DNA of 32,148 nucleotides from Candidatus Bathyarchaeota archaeon BA1. GTDB taxonomy: Archaea; Thermoproteota; Bathyarchaeia; Bathyarchaeales; Bathyarchaeaceae. The position numbers and the translations under genes were made by a program. Below the pieces are notes generated by a model. That model did no database searches. It was not told the origin of the DNA and was given only the letters and a program-made list of their open reading frames with translations. Position 1 is the first letter of the stretch. Each line of letters begins with the position of its first letter. The stretch covers positions 815 to 32,962 of the forward strand of contig LIHJ01000088.1 in NCBI GenBank assembly GCA_001399805.1. Reading direction: 5' to 3'. Positions 1-8,951 of the stretch are shown here, piece by piece.

Positions 1-309
1 AAAATTGGCAAGCAAGATGTTATCGTGAAAAATGGTATTTGCAGGCTGGAATCTGGTGAACTTGCTGGAAGCACCCTAACGATGGACAAGGCTGTTAGGA
101 ACATGGTGAAATCAGTCGGACTGCCTCTACAAACAGCGATAAAAATGGCGACAATAAACCCTGCGAAGGTCATAAGAGACTATGGGAAAAAGGGAAGCTT
201 AGAACCAGATAAAGATGCTGATATTTTGATAATTGATGAAAACGTGAACGTTTACATGAGCATAGTGAAAGGAAAAATCGCATATAAAAACAAACTAAGC
301 GAAGGCTAA
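1..309 (+). CDS. nagA: N-acetylglucosamine-6-phosphate deacetylase (amidohydrolase), C-terminal part, cut by window edge
   Basis: The reading frame is open from the first base, so this is the end of a gene that begins outside the window; the GTG at 25 is probably internal. The visible ~102 residues match the C-terminus of NagA-type amidohydrolases: an ENG/KNG-like turn, the LAGSTLTMD segment that follows the catalytic region, a helix with ATINPAK, and the closing beta-sandwich pattern GSLEPDKDADILIID. NagA removes the acetyl group from GlcNAc-6-phosphate in amino-sugar catabolism in the cytoplasm. The metal-binding and catalytic residues lie outside the window and cannot be checked. The nearest intact gene is a sugar kinase over 1.7 kb away on the other strand, so no operon can be inferred. 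Another amidohydrolase subfamily is possible, but LAGSTLTMD is typical of NagA. Confidence 0.75.
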   Translation, partial: KIGKQDVIVKNGICRLESGELAGSTLTMDKAVRNMVKSVGLPLQTAIKMATINPAKVIRDYGKKGSLEPDKDADILIIDENVNVYMSIVKGKIAYKNKLSEG

Positions 310-774
310 CCCTCAACCATAGATAATTGTTTAGCTGAGCGGGAAACCCATGCCTTTTCCGTTAACGGTTTCTCTCATGCTCCAAGCGTAACTGGTTGTT
401 GACGTTTGCTCACTCTAGCAGAAGCACAAAGCTTTGCTTCTCTGGAACCGTAATTCCTTAAGTTTTCTGGCACTCCCTCTAAGCCGAGACGTGCCATGTG
501 CATCTTAGGTTAATTGTTATACCAGCATCCAATGAAATCTACCGGTAAGCAACGGCAGAGGCGTACTTGACGTATTTCTTAATGTTGGAGCCGCCGTGTG
601 TTATCCAAGCCGTGGACCATGCGCTGGAATAAATAAGAGGTCTTAGCGGCTGACGATGTCTGCAGCCGTTAAGGGTGAGATAACTGATCCTCGAACCTTT
701 CTCTAGGAAGTGAAAAAATATGTCCAGAAAATACGTGGTAGAGTATGGAAATTTAATGATAATGTAGATATGAT
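310..774. other. Gene-free stretch with a small hairpin
   Basis: No convincing gene was found on either strand. A 7-bp stem (AGAAGCA at 420-426, TGCTTCT at 435-441, 8-base loop) stands about 110 bases after the deacetylase stop; it has no T-run behind it, so a terminator role is uncertain. A short minus-strand frame of about 43 codons within roughly 390-520 has no recognisable similarity. The interval is followed directly by a lipoate ligase pseudogene and is probably degraded sequence. Confidence 0.4.
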
Positions 775-1452
775 GTGATAATTCCGATAAGAGTTGTAAC
801 ATTCACATCGGATCCATACGAGTGGGCAAGACATATCATGGAGCCTTTAGATCCAGATTTTCATAAAAAGTGGAAAAATGAGCCGGAAGCCAACCTTGAA
901 GCACGCAAAAAATACGGAGCCACAATCGTTAGAAGGTTTACTGGAGGAGGAGCGGTTTATCACGATTATGGGAACTTAAATTATGCCATTTCTATACGTA
1001 ACGATCATCCATTAGTTCCAAATGACGTTCTTGAAATCTACAAGGTTCTCAGCGTGGGAATCATCGAAGGACTTAGATTATTAGGGCTAACTGCGGAGTT
1101 TATACCGGTGAATGATATTCAAATAGATGGTAAAAAAAGTTTCTGGAATGGCGGCGTCTCTAAACTGGGGAGCAGTTTTTGTCACGGCTCATTGCTGGTT
1201 AGTTCAAACTTAAGTATTTATCAGAGGTTTTAGACGCCACCTAAGAAAAACTAAAACGAAAGGTCAAAGGTGTGCGGGGCGTTAAAAAAGGTTACCACGC
1301 TTCGAGACGAGTTGGGTAGAGACGTATCGATATCAGAAGTAAAAGAGGCGTTAATAAAAGGATTCGAAAACGCGTACAGGATTAATCTAGTCGAGTCCAA
1401 GAGTTTAATGGACAAAAGTGTGCAAACTTATCTATCATTTCAATCGAGTTGA
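775..1452 (+). pseudogene. Lipoate-protein ligase A family, multiply frameshifted
   Basis: The first frame (GTG at 775) carries the lipoate/biotin ligase signature: NLEARKKYG, then RRFTGGGAVYHDYGNLNYAI, then the NDI segment. At the lysine motif near 1130-1140 a run of seven A residues breaks the frame. With one A fewer the text reads GKKVSGMAAS, the expected catalytic-lysine region. A second shift is needed to return to CHGSLLVSSNL in the first frame. A TAG at 1231-1233 and a TAA follow, but homology resumes: KGVRGVKK in another frame near 1265-1290, then VTTLRDELGRDVS after a further shift, to the stop at 1452. At least three indels plus stops in one family-length stretch make this a dead gene. 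A living copy would attach lipoate to GcvH or 2-oxoacid dehydrogenases. No such partner lies nearby. The first ~35 codons also fit the family poorly. Confidence 0.8.
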
Positions 1453-2083
1453 ACATACTTAAAACTAAGTGGGTTAGGCATAACGGCTTGTTCAAATGCT
1501 CTTGTAGAACTGAACGCTGACTACAACGGAACTGAAAATATCATGAAATGATGGGCTTATGGACAGTATGAGTCCGATGATGAGATAGAAGCCACCTATT
1601 TCAATGGGTGGTGGTTCACCTTGCTAGGAAAACTAGAAGCTGCACTAACAGGCTTATGATAAATAGGTGCAGAGAAAGGTTTGCAGATATGTCGATGGCA
1701 ATTAGGGTTTCTAACTTTGGTGTGCCCTTAGACAGCCACCTCCTTAAAGCTAAAAAGGAGAGAACAAACGTGATGGCAGAGAGAAAAGCGGATACCGCTA
1801 AAACCCAAAGGATATTCAACTTCTATCAACCATCATACGTGGAGCGTGAGCATTTATAAACATTCTTTTAATTCCGCGAGCTTATTTACTCAAATATTGT
1901 ACGCTTCTTTTAATAACGAATTAAATCCACAGTCCCGTATTATTTGCAAAGCGAAATCTGCACAAACAACATCGGCTTTCGCCGCTTCCTTCGATGGGGT
2001 ACACCGTGAAGCCGGCCTTCCTAGAGGCGCGCTGACTGAGCGCCTTAGGAACATCAAGAAAGCTTGAGGAGCGGATGCCCAGG
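1453..2083. other. No confident gene; degraded region
   Basis: Short frames exist on both strands, including a plus frame from 1608 to 1859 and a hydrophobic minus frame overlapping it, but neither has recognised motifs and each is the shadow of the other. A short inverted repeat (CCACC near 1592, GGTGG near 1608) may form a weak hairpin. On the minus strand a frame of about 54 codons ending near 1905 contains ADVVCADFALQIIRDCG, which reads like coding sequence but could not be assigned. I interpret the interval as decayed genes. Confidence 0.35.
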
Positions 2084-3178
2084 CTAGCCTCTTAGGTGTT
2101 TAGAGCAGAACTCCAGGAGGTGGGGCAACGTGGGGTGCGCTCCAGCCGGACTTGAAATGTAATAGGCGGCGACCGCATTTGCCAAGGTTAGCCTGCAGTG
2201 GTCTGGAAGGGCAAGAGCGTCGCCGAAGATGTTCCCAGCGTTCCAAGAGTCCCCGGCTCCCGTGGTTCTCAGCACGGGAACCCTAAAAGTGGGCACAATG
2301 ACCTCAGATTGGCGGGTGAACGATCCCGTGAAGGTTGTGGTATGAAGATCGATGCGGGCTGAGAGATTCCTCGACAAGATTCTTGCGCACTCCTTTGCCA
2401 ACTCATCCAGCTTCATTGTTCCCCGAAGAGTGTCCACTTCCTCGCTGAGTTGGGAGGCATACCAAACCGCCTCGTTCTCATTGATGCTGAAGATGTCGAT
2501 CAGATTTCCTAACAGAACGCTTTCTACAAGCCTCGGAATCTCCTCTCTCTTCGGACCTGGATCTGAAGTGTCATAATATGTCTTCCCCCTCCCCCTCTCC
2601 TTGGTGTAGCTGAAAACCCCCTGAGCTAATTCGGTTCCCCAACGTCGTGTCCCCGCCCAATGAAACACGCATACGTAGTGGGCTTCCTGCAGGAGCAGAA
2701 AATCCTCGGGGGTGAGATCACTCAAGCCGAAATCGGGCAGGGAACCAAGATCGCTCATCATCACATTCACCTTTTCACCTTGATGGATTAACTCAAAGGC
2801 AGTGGTAACCGACACCGAACCATGAGTTTTCACATGGGAAAGATCCACGCCGAAGGAGCCGAGATAAAACTTGAGCAAATGAAGCCCAAGTGGGCTCGTG
2901 TTAACGATGGGATGGACCCTAGCCCCTAAAGCAGCCAAAGCGGCTGCGGTGTTCGTCGCGTTTCCACCCCTCAGCTCCATCTGCTTGACTCCGTGTATGC
3001 TTCCTCCCTTTCGCCTCGCAACCTCCTCGAGGGCCTCGGAAAGATGTTTAATATCCCCCTCATATGTTATTAGGCGGTCTAAGAAAAAGTCTGGCATAAC
3101 CACCACGCTGAAGTCTATTGGCGGCTTTAACCGCTCCAAAGAATGAAAGAGCTCCTTTACATAATGAGAAAGCAACAT
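2084..3178 (-). CDS. PfkB-family carbohydrate or nucleoside kinase
   Basis: Predicted cytoplasmic ATP-dependent kinase of the ribokinase/PfkB fold, about 364 residues. The N-terminal substrate-binding signature GGNATNTAAALAALGA is clear near residues 73-88. The C-terminal PfkB signature is TTGAGDSWNAG near residue 310, in which the Asp of GAGD is the catalytic base and the Gly-Ala-Gly forms the anion hole. A conserved middle segment (SINENEAVWYA) matches the N-x-x-E element that binds Mg-phosphate. The protein is longer than ribokinase (about 300), mainly at the N-terminus and before the GAGD loop. I start at the ATG at 3178, which has AAAGGTG just upstream; a GTG at 3184 is the alternative. 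The substrate cannot be read from sequence. It follows the methylmalonyl-CoA operon on the same strand after a gap of about 120 bases, probably as a separate unit. Confidence 0.85.
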   Translation of the reverse strand: MLLSHYVKELFHSLERLKPPIDFSVVVMPDFFLDRLITYEGDIKHLSEALEEVARRKGGSIHGVKQMELRGGNATNTAAALAALGARVHPIVNTSPLGLHLLKFYLGSFGVDLSHVKTHGSVSVTTAFELIHQGEKVNVMMSDLGSLPDFGLSDLTPEDFLLLQEAHYVCVFHWAGTRRWGTELAQGVFSYTKERGRGKTYYDTSDPGPKREEIPRLVESVLLGNLIDIFSINENEAVWYASQLSEEVDTLRGTMKLDELAKECARILSRNLSARIDLHTTTFTGSFTRQSEVIVPTFRVPVLRTTGAGDSWNAGNIFGDALALPDHCRLTLANAVAAYYISSPAGAHPTLPHLLEFCSKHLRG

Positions 3179-3297
3179 CCTCACCTTTAAGATTCAAGGA
3201 CAATTGACAATTCTGATTCTTGAAGCCCCCATTAAAGCTCTATCATGCAATTTATCTAATAATAGCAGAGTACTCCGCAATGTTTGTTTTTCTAACA

Positions 3298-3711
3298 TTA
3301 TTTTTGCTTTTCACATAATTCCAACAGCACGCCCTTTGTGCTTCTGGGGTGTAGGAAGGCAATCTTGGTTCGATGAGCACCCACTCTCGGTTTTTCATCT
3401 ATCAGCTGTATTCCATCCTCCCTCAATCTTTGTAAGGCATCTTCGATCCTGTCAACCTCCAAGGCTATGTGGTGTATTCCTTCGCCCCTCTTTGTGATGA
3501 AGGTGGCGATGGGTCCCTCCGGGTCGGTGGACTGGAGCAGCTCGATTCTGCTCTCTCCCACAGGGATAAAAGCGATCTTCACCTTTTGTTCTATAACCTC
3601 CTCGATTCCTTCCACCTCCAAGCATAGGCTTTCTTTGTAAAATTTCATAGCTTCATTCAGATCCCTCACCCCGATACCAACATGATCAATCTTCTTTATC
3701 ATCTGGTTCAC
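3298..3711 (-). CDS. mce: Methylmalonyl-CoA epimerase (VOC family)
   Basis: Predicted to interconvert (S)- and (R)-methylmalonyl-CoA, supplying the isomer used by the mutase encoded just upstream. At 137 residues it has the usual length and the two beta-alpha-beta-beta-beta repeats of the vicinal oxygen chelate fold. Metal ligands are visible as His in KIDHVGIGV near the N-terminus, His in [10 protein letters not shown] near residue 90, and Glu in the closing GVLLELCE. The GTG start overlaps the stop of the B12-binding subunit by four bases (3708-3711), a sign of translational coupling; an ATG at 3702 is the alternative start. Context with both mutase subunits makes this call firm against other glyoxalase-fold enzymes. 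Confidence 0.92.
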   Translation of the reverse strand: MNQMIKKIDHVGIGVRDLNEAMKFYKESLCLEVEGIEEVIEQKVKIAFIPVGESRIELLQSTDPEGPIATFITKRGEGIHHIALEVDRIEDALQRLREDGIQLIDEKPRVGAHRTKIAFLHPRSTKGVLLELCEKQK

Positions 3712-4121
3712 ACCCGAGGACGCTCACGCGCATTTTCATGGATATACTTAACAAGGGTATCAGTGGGGGTGCCTGGGCCAAACACGTCTGCTATCCCCGC
3801 TTTCTTTAAGGCTGGGATGTCCTCCTCAGGGATTATACCACCCCCGATCACCAGCACGTCATCAATCCCCCTTTCGTTCAGCAGCCTCATCACCTTGGGG
3901 AATAAGGTCAGGTGGGCGCCTGATAGGATGCTTAAGCCTATCACGTCCACATCCTCCTGTATGGCGGCCTCCACTATCTGCTCTGGGGTCTGCCGTATTC
4001 CAGTGTAAATTACCTCCATCCCCGCGTCCCTCAAGGCTCTGACTATCACCTTCGCTCCTCTGTCATGGCCATTCAATCCTGGTTTTGCTATCAGCACCCT
4101 TATCCTTCTCCCTGAACTCAA
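3708..4121 (-). CDS. Methylmalonyl-CoA mutase, B12-binding small subunit
   Basis: This 137-residue protein is the separate cobalamin-binding domain of an archaeal-type split methylmalonyl-CoA mutase. It has the Rossmann-like pattern [19 protein letters not shown], then SILSGAH (the S-x-L element that holds the nucleotide tail), and [11 protein letters not shown]. The His of NGHDRG (His19) would be the lower cobalt ligand. The family motif is DxHxxG, but here the Asp is Asn (N17); the codon is AAT at the matching place. In the family this Asp hydrogen-bonds to the ligand His, so the change may matter. The TTG start at 4121 is preceded by GGAGGGATT. It lies 28 bases after the large-subunit stop and overlaps the epimerase by four bases. 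No MeaB-type GTPase is visible. Confidence 0.93.
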   Translation of the reverse strand: MSSGRRIRVLIAKPGLNGHDRGAKVIVRALRDAGMEVIYTGIRQTPEQIVEAAIQEDVDVIGLSILSGAHLTLFPKVMRLLNERGIDDVLVIGGGIIPEEDIPALKKAGIADVFGPGTPTDTLVKYIHENARERPRV

Positions 4122-4149
4122 CCCAATCCCTCCACTGGGATCATCTCTC

Positions 4150-5829
4150 CTAAACGATGGTCATTGCCTTATATTCACCGAATACATGTCTCAGCGTGTC
4201 CGATATTTCTCCATTGGTCGCGTAGGCCTTAACCGCCTCAAATATGAAGGGCATTAGGTTCTCATCTCCTTCCGCGGCTTTCTGAAGCTTTTCAAGCGCC
4301 TCCTTTACTTTCCTTGCATCCCTTTCCTGTTTCCCTTTCCTTAGCCTTTCCACCTGTTTTTCCTCCGCCCTAGGATCCACCTTTAAAAGCTTAATCGGCG
4401 CCTTGGCCTCGGTGATGTACTCATTTACGCCCACAACTATCCTTTTCTTGCTCTCCACTTCCCTTTGATACTTGTATGCGCTGTCGGCGATCTCTTTCTG
4501 GTAAAACCCTTTTTGGATGGCTGCCATCGCCCCGCCCAAGGCATCTATCCTCTCGATGTATGCTGTGGCTTCCTCCTCTATTCTATTTGTTAGGTGTTCC
4601 ACGAAATAGGAACCGCCCAACGGATCAACAGTGTTCGTTACCCCGCTTTCATGGGCGATTATTTGCTGAGTCCTTAAAGCGGTTACCACAGCGGTCTCGG
4701 ACGGTAGAGCCAAAGCCTCATCAAACGAGTTAGTGTGTAATGACTGCGTACCACCCAGCACCGCCGCTAGTGATTGTATAGTCACCCTCACAATGTTGTT
4801 GTAGGGCTGTTGGGCTGTTAGGGTGCACCCAGATGTTTGTACATGGTATCTCAGAAGCATGGACCTTGGATCCTTGGCACCAAATCTTTCTTTCACAATC
4901 TTGGCCCATAGCCTTCTTGCCGCCCTAAATTTGGCGATCTCTTCAAAAAAGTCGTTGTGGCATGCAAAGAAGAAGGAAACCCTCGGGGCGAAATCATCGA
5001 TGGGCATCCCTCTATTTAAAGCAGCCGCTACATATGCAATGCCGTTCATTAACGTGAACGCCAGTTCTTGAACAGCTGTTGCTCCCGCCTCCCTCATGTG
5101 ATACCCACTTATGCTTATCGTGTTAAATCTAGGTGCACTCTTGCGGCAAAACTCGATGATGTCGATGGAAAGTCTCATAGAAGCGTCGGGCGGATATATG
5201 TATGTGCCGCGGGACACATACTCCTTCAGTACGTCGTTTTGAACGGTACCATCCACATTGCTTAGGGGCACCCCTTGCTTCTCGGCCACAGCGAAATACA
5301 TGGCTAGTATCTGTGGGGCAGTTGCATTGATGGTCATGGATGTGCTTATTTTGTCCAGCGGGATTCCATCAAAAAGGATCTCCATGTCCCTCAACGAGCT
5401 TATGGGAACCCCAACCTTACCCACCTCCCCCTCCGCCATGGGATGATCGGAATCATATCCAATCTGGGTGGGCAGATCAAAGGCGACGCTTAAACCGGTT
5501 TGTCCTTGCTCAATGAGATACTTGTATCTTTGGTTGGATTCCTCAGCGGTGCCAAACCCTGCGTATTGCCGCATAGTCCACAGCCGGCCCCTGTAAACGG
5601 TTGGGTAAACCCCCCTGGTGAATGGGAATTCACCGGGAAATCCCAAATCTTTCACATAGTCGAGGCCCTCCACATCCACCGGAGTATATAATCGCTCGAT
5701 AGGCATGCCTGATACTGTCGTGAACTCCGATAGACGCTCCGGAAACCTTGCAAGGGTCTTGGCTAAAGTTTCCCTTTCCCAACGATGTTTCTCGTTAACA
5801 ACGGAATCTAATTTCCTCTTTTCAAACAT
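4150..5829 (-). CDS. Methylmalonyl-CoA mutase, catalytic large subunit
   Basis: Catalyses the adenosylcobalamin radical rearrangement between (R)-methylmalonyl-CoA and succinyl-CoA together with the small subunit downstream. The 559-residue TIM-barrel domain contains [40 protein letters not shown] and [13 protein letters not shown]. Counting from the chosen ATG, the residues that distinguish methylmalonyl-CoA mutase from isobutyryl-CoA mutase fall at Tyr89 and Arg207, the same numbers as in the well-studied Propionibacterium enzyme; isobutyryl-CoA mutase has Phe and Gln there. I start at 5829 (MFEKRK), which matches the family's usual beginning; an upstream in-frame start at 5889 would add 20 atypical residues. 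It is the first gene of a three-gene minus-strand operon. The C-terminus ends with the helical [13 protein letters not shown] expected for large subunits lacking a fused B12 domain. Confidence 0.95.
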   Translation of the reverse strand: MFEKRKLDSVVNEKHRWERETLAKTLARFPERLSEFTTVSGMPIERLYTPVDVEGLDYVKDLGFPGEFPFTRGVYPTVYRGRLWTMRQYAGFGTAEESNQRYKYLIEQGQTGLSVAFDLPTQIGYDSDHPMAEGEVGKVGVPISSLRDMEILFDGIPLDKISTSMTINATAPQILAMYFAVAEKQGVPLSNVDGTVQNDVLKEYVSRGTYIYPPDASMRLSIDIIEFCRKSAPRFNTISISGYHMREAGATAVQELAFTLMNGIAYVAAALNRGMPIDDFAPRVSFFFACHNDFFEEIAKFRAARRLWAKIVKERFGAKDPRSMLLRYHVQTSGCTLTAQQPYNNIVRVTIQSLAAVLGGTQSLHTNSFDEALALPSETAVVTALRTQQIIAHESGVTNTVDPLGGSYFVEHLTNRIEEEATAYIERIDALGGAMAAIQKGFYQKEIADSAYKYQREVESKKRIVVGVNEYITEAKAPIKLLKVDPRAEEKQVERLRKGKQERDARKVKEALEKLQKAAEGDENLMPFIFEAVKAYATNGEISDTLRHVFGEYKAMTIV

Positions 5830-6112
5830 TATGTTCCCGTCCACTCTCATACTCAGGCTATCCCGATCATAAACGAAAAAACAGAGCAAATATGCTTTGC
5901 GCCCGAAGACCAGAATATGCGCTATCCGTACATGGTGCTGAATGGCTTACATAATACCTTCTTAGGATAATCAATGCTGGTTGGTTGTCCAAATGTTGCA
6001 CGATTAACCCTAGAGCTACACTCTATTGACATACTGACGAGTTCAACCCATCATAGAGCTCTAATTCCACTTTATGCTGGTCAATGACACTACCTAAAAG
6101 CATATTTTTTAA

Positions 6113-6820
6113 CGACTTCTTGTAGGTTGTGGATTCACGCGCGCTGCCTTTGAGGGGGCGCACATAACGCATGGAATGAAGGCATCGAGCGGGGCCGTCG
6201 AGGGTGTCAGAATAGACCCGGATGCTTTGGAGGTGTCTCTTCAAACGATAGACGATGCTGAGCCCAAAGGGTTATGTGGCTCAGGCATCGTAGACATCGT
6301 AGCGGAGATGCTTAAGGGGGAGGTCATTGATGAAAGGGGCATCATTGAAGCAGATTCTTCACGCGTGGGGATAAATAAGGACGGCGAACGAGAGTTTGTT
6401 GTTGTTCAAGCGGGGAAAGCAGGCCCCGCAGACATCGTTGTGACTCAAGGGGATATACGCGAGATTCAATTGGCTAAGGGGGCGATACGCGCTGGCGTTT
6501 CAATCTTAATGCAGAAGATGGGCCTTCAACCAGAACAGATCAAGCACCTGTATATTGCCGGAGCTTTTGGAACCTACATTAACCCAGCCAGCGCCAGGGT
6601 GATAGGGATGATCCCCAATGTCCCCCTTAATATCGTTTCGAGTGTTGGCAATGCGGCGGGTACTGGTGCTAGAATGGCTCTCATCTTGAGTAAGGCTAGA
6701 AAGATGTGTGAAAAGATCTCTAACGGTGTGGAATATGTTGAGCTGGCTGCGCATCCAACTTTCATTCCGTCTTTATCGAATCCCTTCGCTTTTCCCGTGG
6801 AGAGAATTAGAAAATTTTAA
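6113..6820 (+). pseudogene. Corrinoid activation protein (RACo-like ASKHA, DUF4445), 5'-truncated
   Basis: The frame opens at 6113 after a TAA and family similarity begins near 6146 with AAFEGAHITHGMKASSGAVEGV, which lies inside the ASKHA domain of corrinoid-protein activators. Later motifs GLCGSGIVDIVAEML, VTQGDIREIQLAKGAIRAG and YIAGAFGTYINP are intact to the natural end at 6820. Full-length members run to about 600 residues, with an N-terminal [2Fe-2S] domain and the first half of the ATPase; these roughly 350-400 residues are absent. The nominal ATG at 6176 is internal to the homology. Living relatives use ATP to reduce Co(II) to Co(I) in corrinoid methyl carriers. The next gene, 68 bases on, is such a carrier, so the two were probably once a methyltransferase locus. 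A translated C-terminal stub with residual function cannot be excluded. Confidence 0.8.
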
Positions 6821-6888
6821 AGAGAGGATGATTACGCCGTGAAATATGGTGTATACCCTATTGAAATCAAATGAAGGGGCGTAAGATT

Positions 6889-7438
6889 ATGGCAGAGGAA
6901 AGCGTTCTACGGAGAGTGCGGAACTGCGTGGTGAACCTTGAATTTGAAGATATAAAGAGCGTTGTAAAGGAGGCATTAGAGGCAGACATAAGGCCCGAGG
7001 AAATAATCGATGCGATGTCGAAGGGAATGGACATCGTTGGAGAACGATACGAGAAGCATGAATACTTTCTAACAGAGCTTATCATGGCTGGCGAAACGAT
7101 GAAGGCTGGATTAGAGCCGCTACTACCATACATAGAAACTATGACTGCCAAATACAAGGGTGTTGTTGTCATGGGCACGGTTAAGGGGGACATCCACGAC
7201 ATTGGGAAGAACATCGTTGTAGCGTTCTTAACTTCAGCGGGTTTTAAGGTCCACGACTTAGGGGTTGACGTCCCAGCAGAGAAATTTGTTAAGAAGGCTA
7301 TAGAGACTAAGGCAGAAATAGTCGGCATATCCACTATATACTCCGTTCATGCCTAACATGAAAGCCGTCATAGAAGCCCTAAAGAAGGCGGGTATCAGGG
7401 ATAAGATTAAAGTCATCGTGGGTGGTGCTCCAGCGAGC
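6889..7438 (+). pseudogene. Corrinoid methyltransferase carrier protein (MtbC/MtmC type), frameshifted and 3'-truncated
   Basis: This reads as a B12-binding methyl carrier: a helical cap domain, then GTVKGDIHDIGKNIV with the DxHxxG cobalt-ligand motif. The start at the ATG 6889 is supported by AAGGGG nine bases upstream; an in-frame ATG at 6871 is less likely. The first frame stops at 7356 just after GISTIYSV. Homology continues from the ATG at 7349 in another frame as MPNMKAVIEALKKAG and KVIVGGAP, so a small indel lies near 7335-7349. Similarity ends at about 7432, short of the family's last segment (usual total about 210 residues). Directly beyond is the truncated end of an alcohol dehydrogenase on the opposite strand. 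The carrier would hand methyl groups from a substrate-specific methyltransferase to tetrahydropterin or CoM; no methyltransferase gene is present. Confidence 0.82.
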
Positions 7439-7445
7439 TTTGATG

Positions 7446-8009
7446 GGCCTGAAAGGCAAACAGTCCGATGGGCCCCGGACATATAATGGCCACAAGGTCA
7501 CCAAGGGTTATATGAGCTGACTCAACAGCATGAAGAGCTACGCCAGTAGGTTCCGCTAAGGCAGCTTCCTCGTACGACACGTTATTTGGTACTTTATGAG
7601 TTATTTCAGCGGGTACAGCTATGTACTCAGCCATTGCGCCATTCCTTTCAAGCCCCAGTCTAGAGTTCCTTTCCTGCGGGCACAGATTTTCCCTTCCACT
7701 CCTGCAGAAGAAGCACCTCCTACAAGCCATGGCGAAAAACTCGCTGGTGACTCTGTCTCCCTCTTTAACATCAACTTTCACGCCCTCTCCAACTTTAATA
7801 ACTCTGCCAGAAAATTCGTGCCCTAAAATGACTGGCAACCATTTAGCCAGCCACTCAAATCCAGGCACCCACTCGTAAACGTGAACATCCGTTCCACAGA
7901 TGCCAACCGCTTTTACCTCAACAAGCACCTCGTCCGGCTTTATTTTTGGCTTATCAACTTCTTTTACATCTATACCCGGTTTCGGATCAGTTTTAATAAC
8001 AGCTTTCAT
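7446..8009 (-). pseudogene. Zinc-dependent alcohol/polyol dehydrogenase (MDR family), N-terminal half only
   Basis: The start at ATG 8009 is preceded by a GAGTGGTG ribosome site; two GTG codons lie just ahead. The catalytic-domain motifs of the sorbitol/threonine dehydrogenase group are intact: GICGTDVH (catalytic zinc Cys), GHEFSGRVIKVGEG (zinc His-Glu), the four-cysteine structural zinc loop ACRRCFFCRSGRENLC, and the first cofactor strand ICPGPIGLFAFQA. The frame runs on to 7413, but homology ends at about 7446, where the sequence becomes the reverse complement of the corrinoid gene end. Roughly 150 C-terminal residues, including most of the NAD-binding fold, are missing. The stump cannot be a working dehydrogenase. 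A C-terminal fragment of the same superfamily lies at 24062-24265. Confidence 0.85.
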
Positions 8010-8103
8010 CACCACTCACCCGTGGAATTACTATCAGATTTTTCCTGGCAGGTTTATCAATACTTAAGCGGTACTGTGCTTGGATATAACTTCGAGGGGC
8101 GAA

Positions 8104-8113
8104 AAGCTTAAAC
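8104..8113 (+). promoter_or_regulatory. Probable TATA box for the DUF169 gene
   Basis: AAGCTTAAAC lies about 42 bases before the TTG start of the DUF169 gene. A transcript starting 26-28 bases downstream would begin near 8136 and still include the AGAGG ribosome site at 8138-8142. Confidence 0.45.
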
Positions 8114-8150
8114 TCGCGGTAATTTTTAGACTAGGGCAGAGGTTTTTCAC

Positions 8151-8951
8151 TTGAGCTTAGAGAGATGGCATGAGAAGGGTGAAAGAGTCCGTGAACATTT
8201 GCGGCTACGGACTTTCCCGGTAGCCATCCGGTTGTGTAAGGATGAAGGGGAGTTTCCGGAGGACGTAGGAAGGCCGTCGCGCGACTTTAAGCATCGAATC
8301 GCGGTCTGCCAAGCTATCGGCATGGCGAGAATGTATGGGTGGACTCTTGGATTAACATGGGAAGAGGACATGTGGTGCATTCGACCAGCAATACTATGGG
8401 GGATAATTGAGCCTCCAGAATACGTATTAGAGGGGGCGCTCATGCACGGATTCTACAATGCAACAGTAGAAGCCGCTAAGAAATCGGAGGAAGCATGGAT
8501 AAAAATAGCCGCAGGAAGCTTCTGTGGCGCCGTGTTTTCGCCGCTAGAACGGACACCAGTTGAGCCTCATGTTATTGCGATTTACGGAACTCCAGCTCAA
8601 ATGTGTAGGCTTATTGGAGCAGCATTATGGAAGGAGGGAGGGGCGTTGGAGGCCGCTTTTCAGGCTGGTGCTGAGATATGTCACAAAATTGCACGTGCGT
8701 ATAGAATTAAGGAGCCGCAGGTGGTGGTTCCTGGAGGCGGTGACCGGGTGTTTACTGGAACAGAGGACGATGAGATGGCTATGGTAATACCGATGGATAA
8801 GGTTGATGAGATTTTGGGAGGACTAGAGGCCATCAAGATAGTTAGCTATCCAATCCCGAAGTATATACGATGGGAACCAAGAGTTCCACGAAATTATAAA
8901 ATCTCATACCATGATTACATAGAGTGGCTCAAGCTAAAAAAGAAGGCATAG
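8151..8951 (+). CDS. DUF169 family protein
   Basis: A 266-residue cytoplasmic protein with the layout of DUF169 proteins: an opening helix, FPVAIRL in the first strand, and the Cys-containing block VCQAIGMARMYGWTLGLTWEEDMWCIRPA around residues 50-80, where the cysteines are a family hallmark. Later come FSPLERTPVEPHVIAIYGTPAQMCRLI and a closing PGGGDRVFTGTEDDEM segment. The biochemical function is unknown; these proteins are common in anaerobes and are often found near one-carbon or corrinoid genes, which fits the remnants upstream. The TTG start is supported by AGAGG eight bases upstream. Its last 18 bases overlap tail-to-tail with the acyl-CoA synthetase gene on the other strand. Confidence 0.85.
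   Translation: MSLERWHEKGERVREHLRLRTFPVAIRLCKDEGEFPEDVGRPSRDFKHRIAVCQAIGMARMYGWTLGLTWEEDMWCIRPAILWGIIEPPEYVLEGALMHGFYNATVEAAKKSEEAWIKIAAGSFCGAVFSPLERTPVEPHVIAIYGTPAQMCRLIGAALWKEGGALEAAFQAGAEICHKIARAYRIKEPQVVVPGGGDRVFTGTEDDEMAMVIPMDKVDEILGGLEAIKIVSYPIPKYIRWEPRVPRNYKISYHDYIEWLKLKKKA

Noticed and set aside
539..802. Minus-strand frame of 87 codons before the lipoate ligase remnant
   Set aside because: Composition is erratic, it overlaps the start of the lipoate ligase homology on the other strand, and no relative was recognised.
1616..1819. Hydrophobic minus-strand frame resembling a two-helix membrane protein
   Set aside because: It lies wholly opposite a plus frame of equal quality, has a TTG start without a ribosome site, and shows no family motif.
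5830..5889. Upstream in-frame start for the mutase large subunit
   Set aside because: It adds 20 residues unlike the family; with the ATG at 5829, Tyr89 and Arg207 fall at the expected positions.
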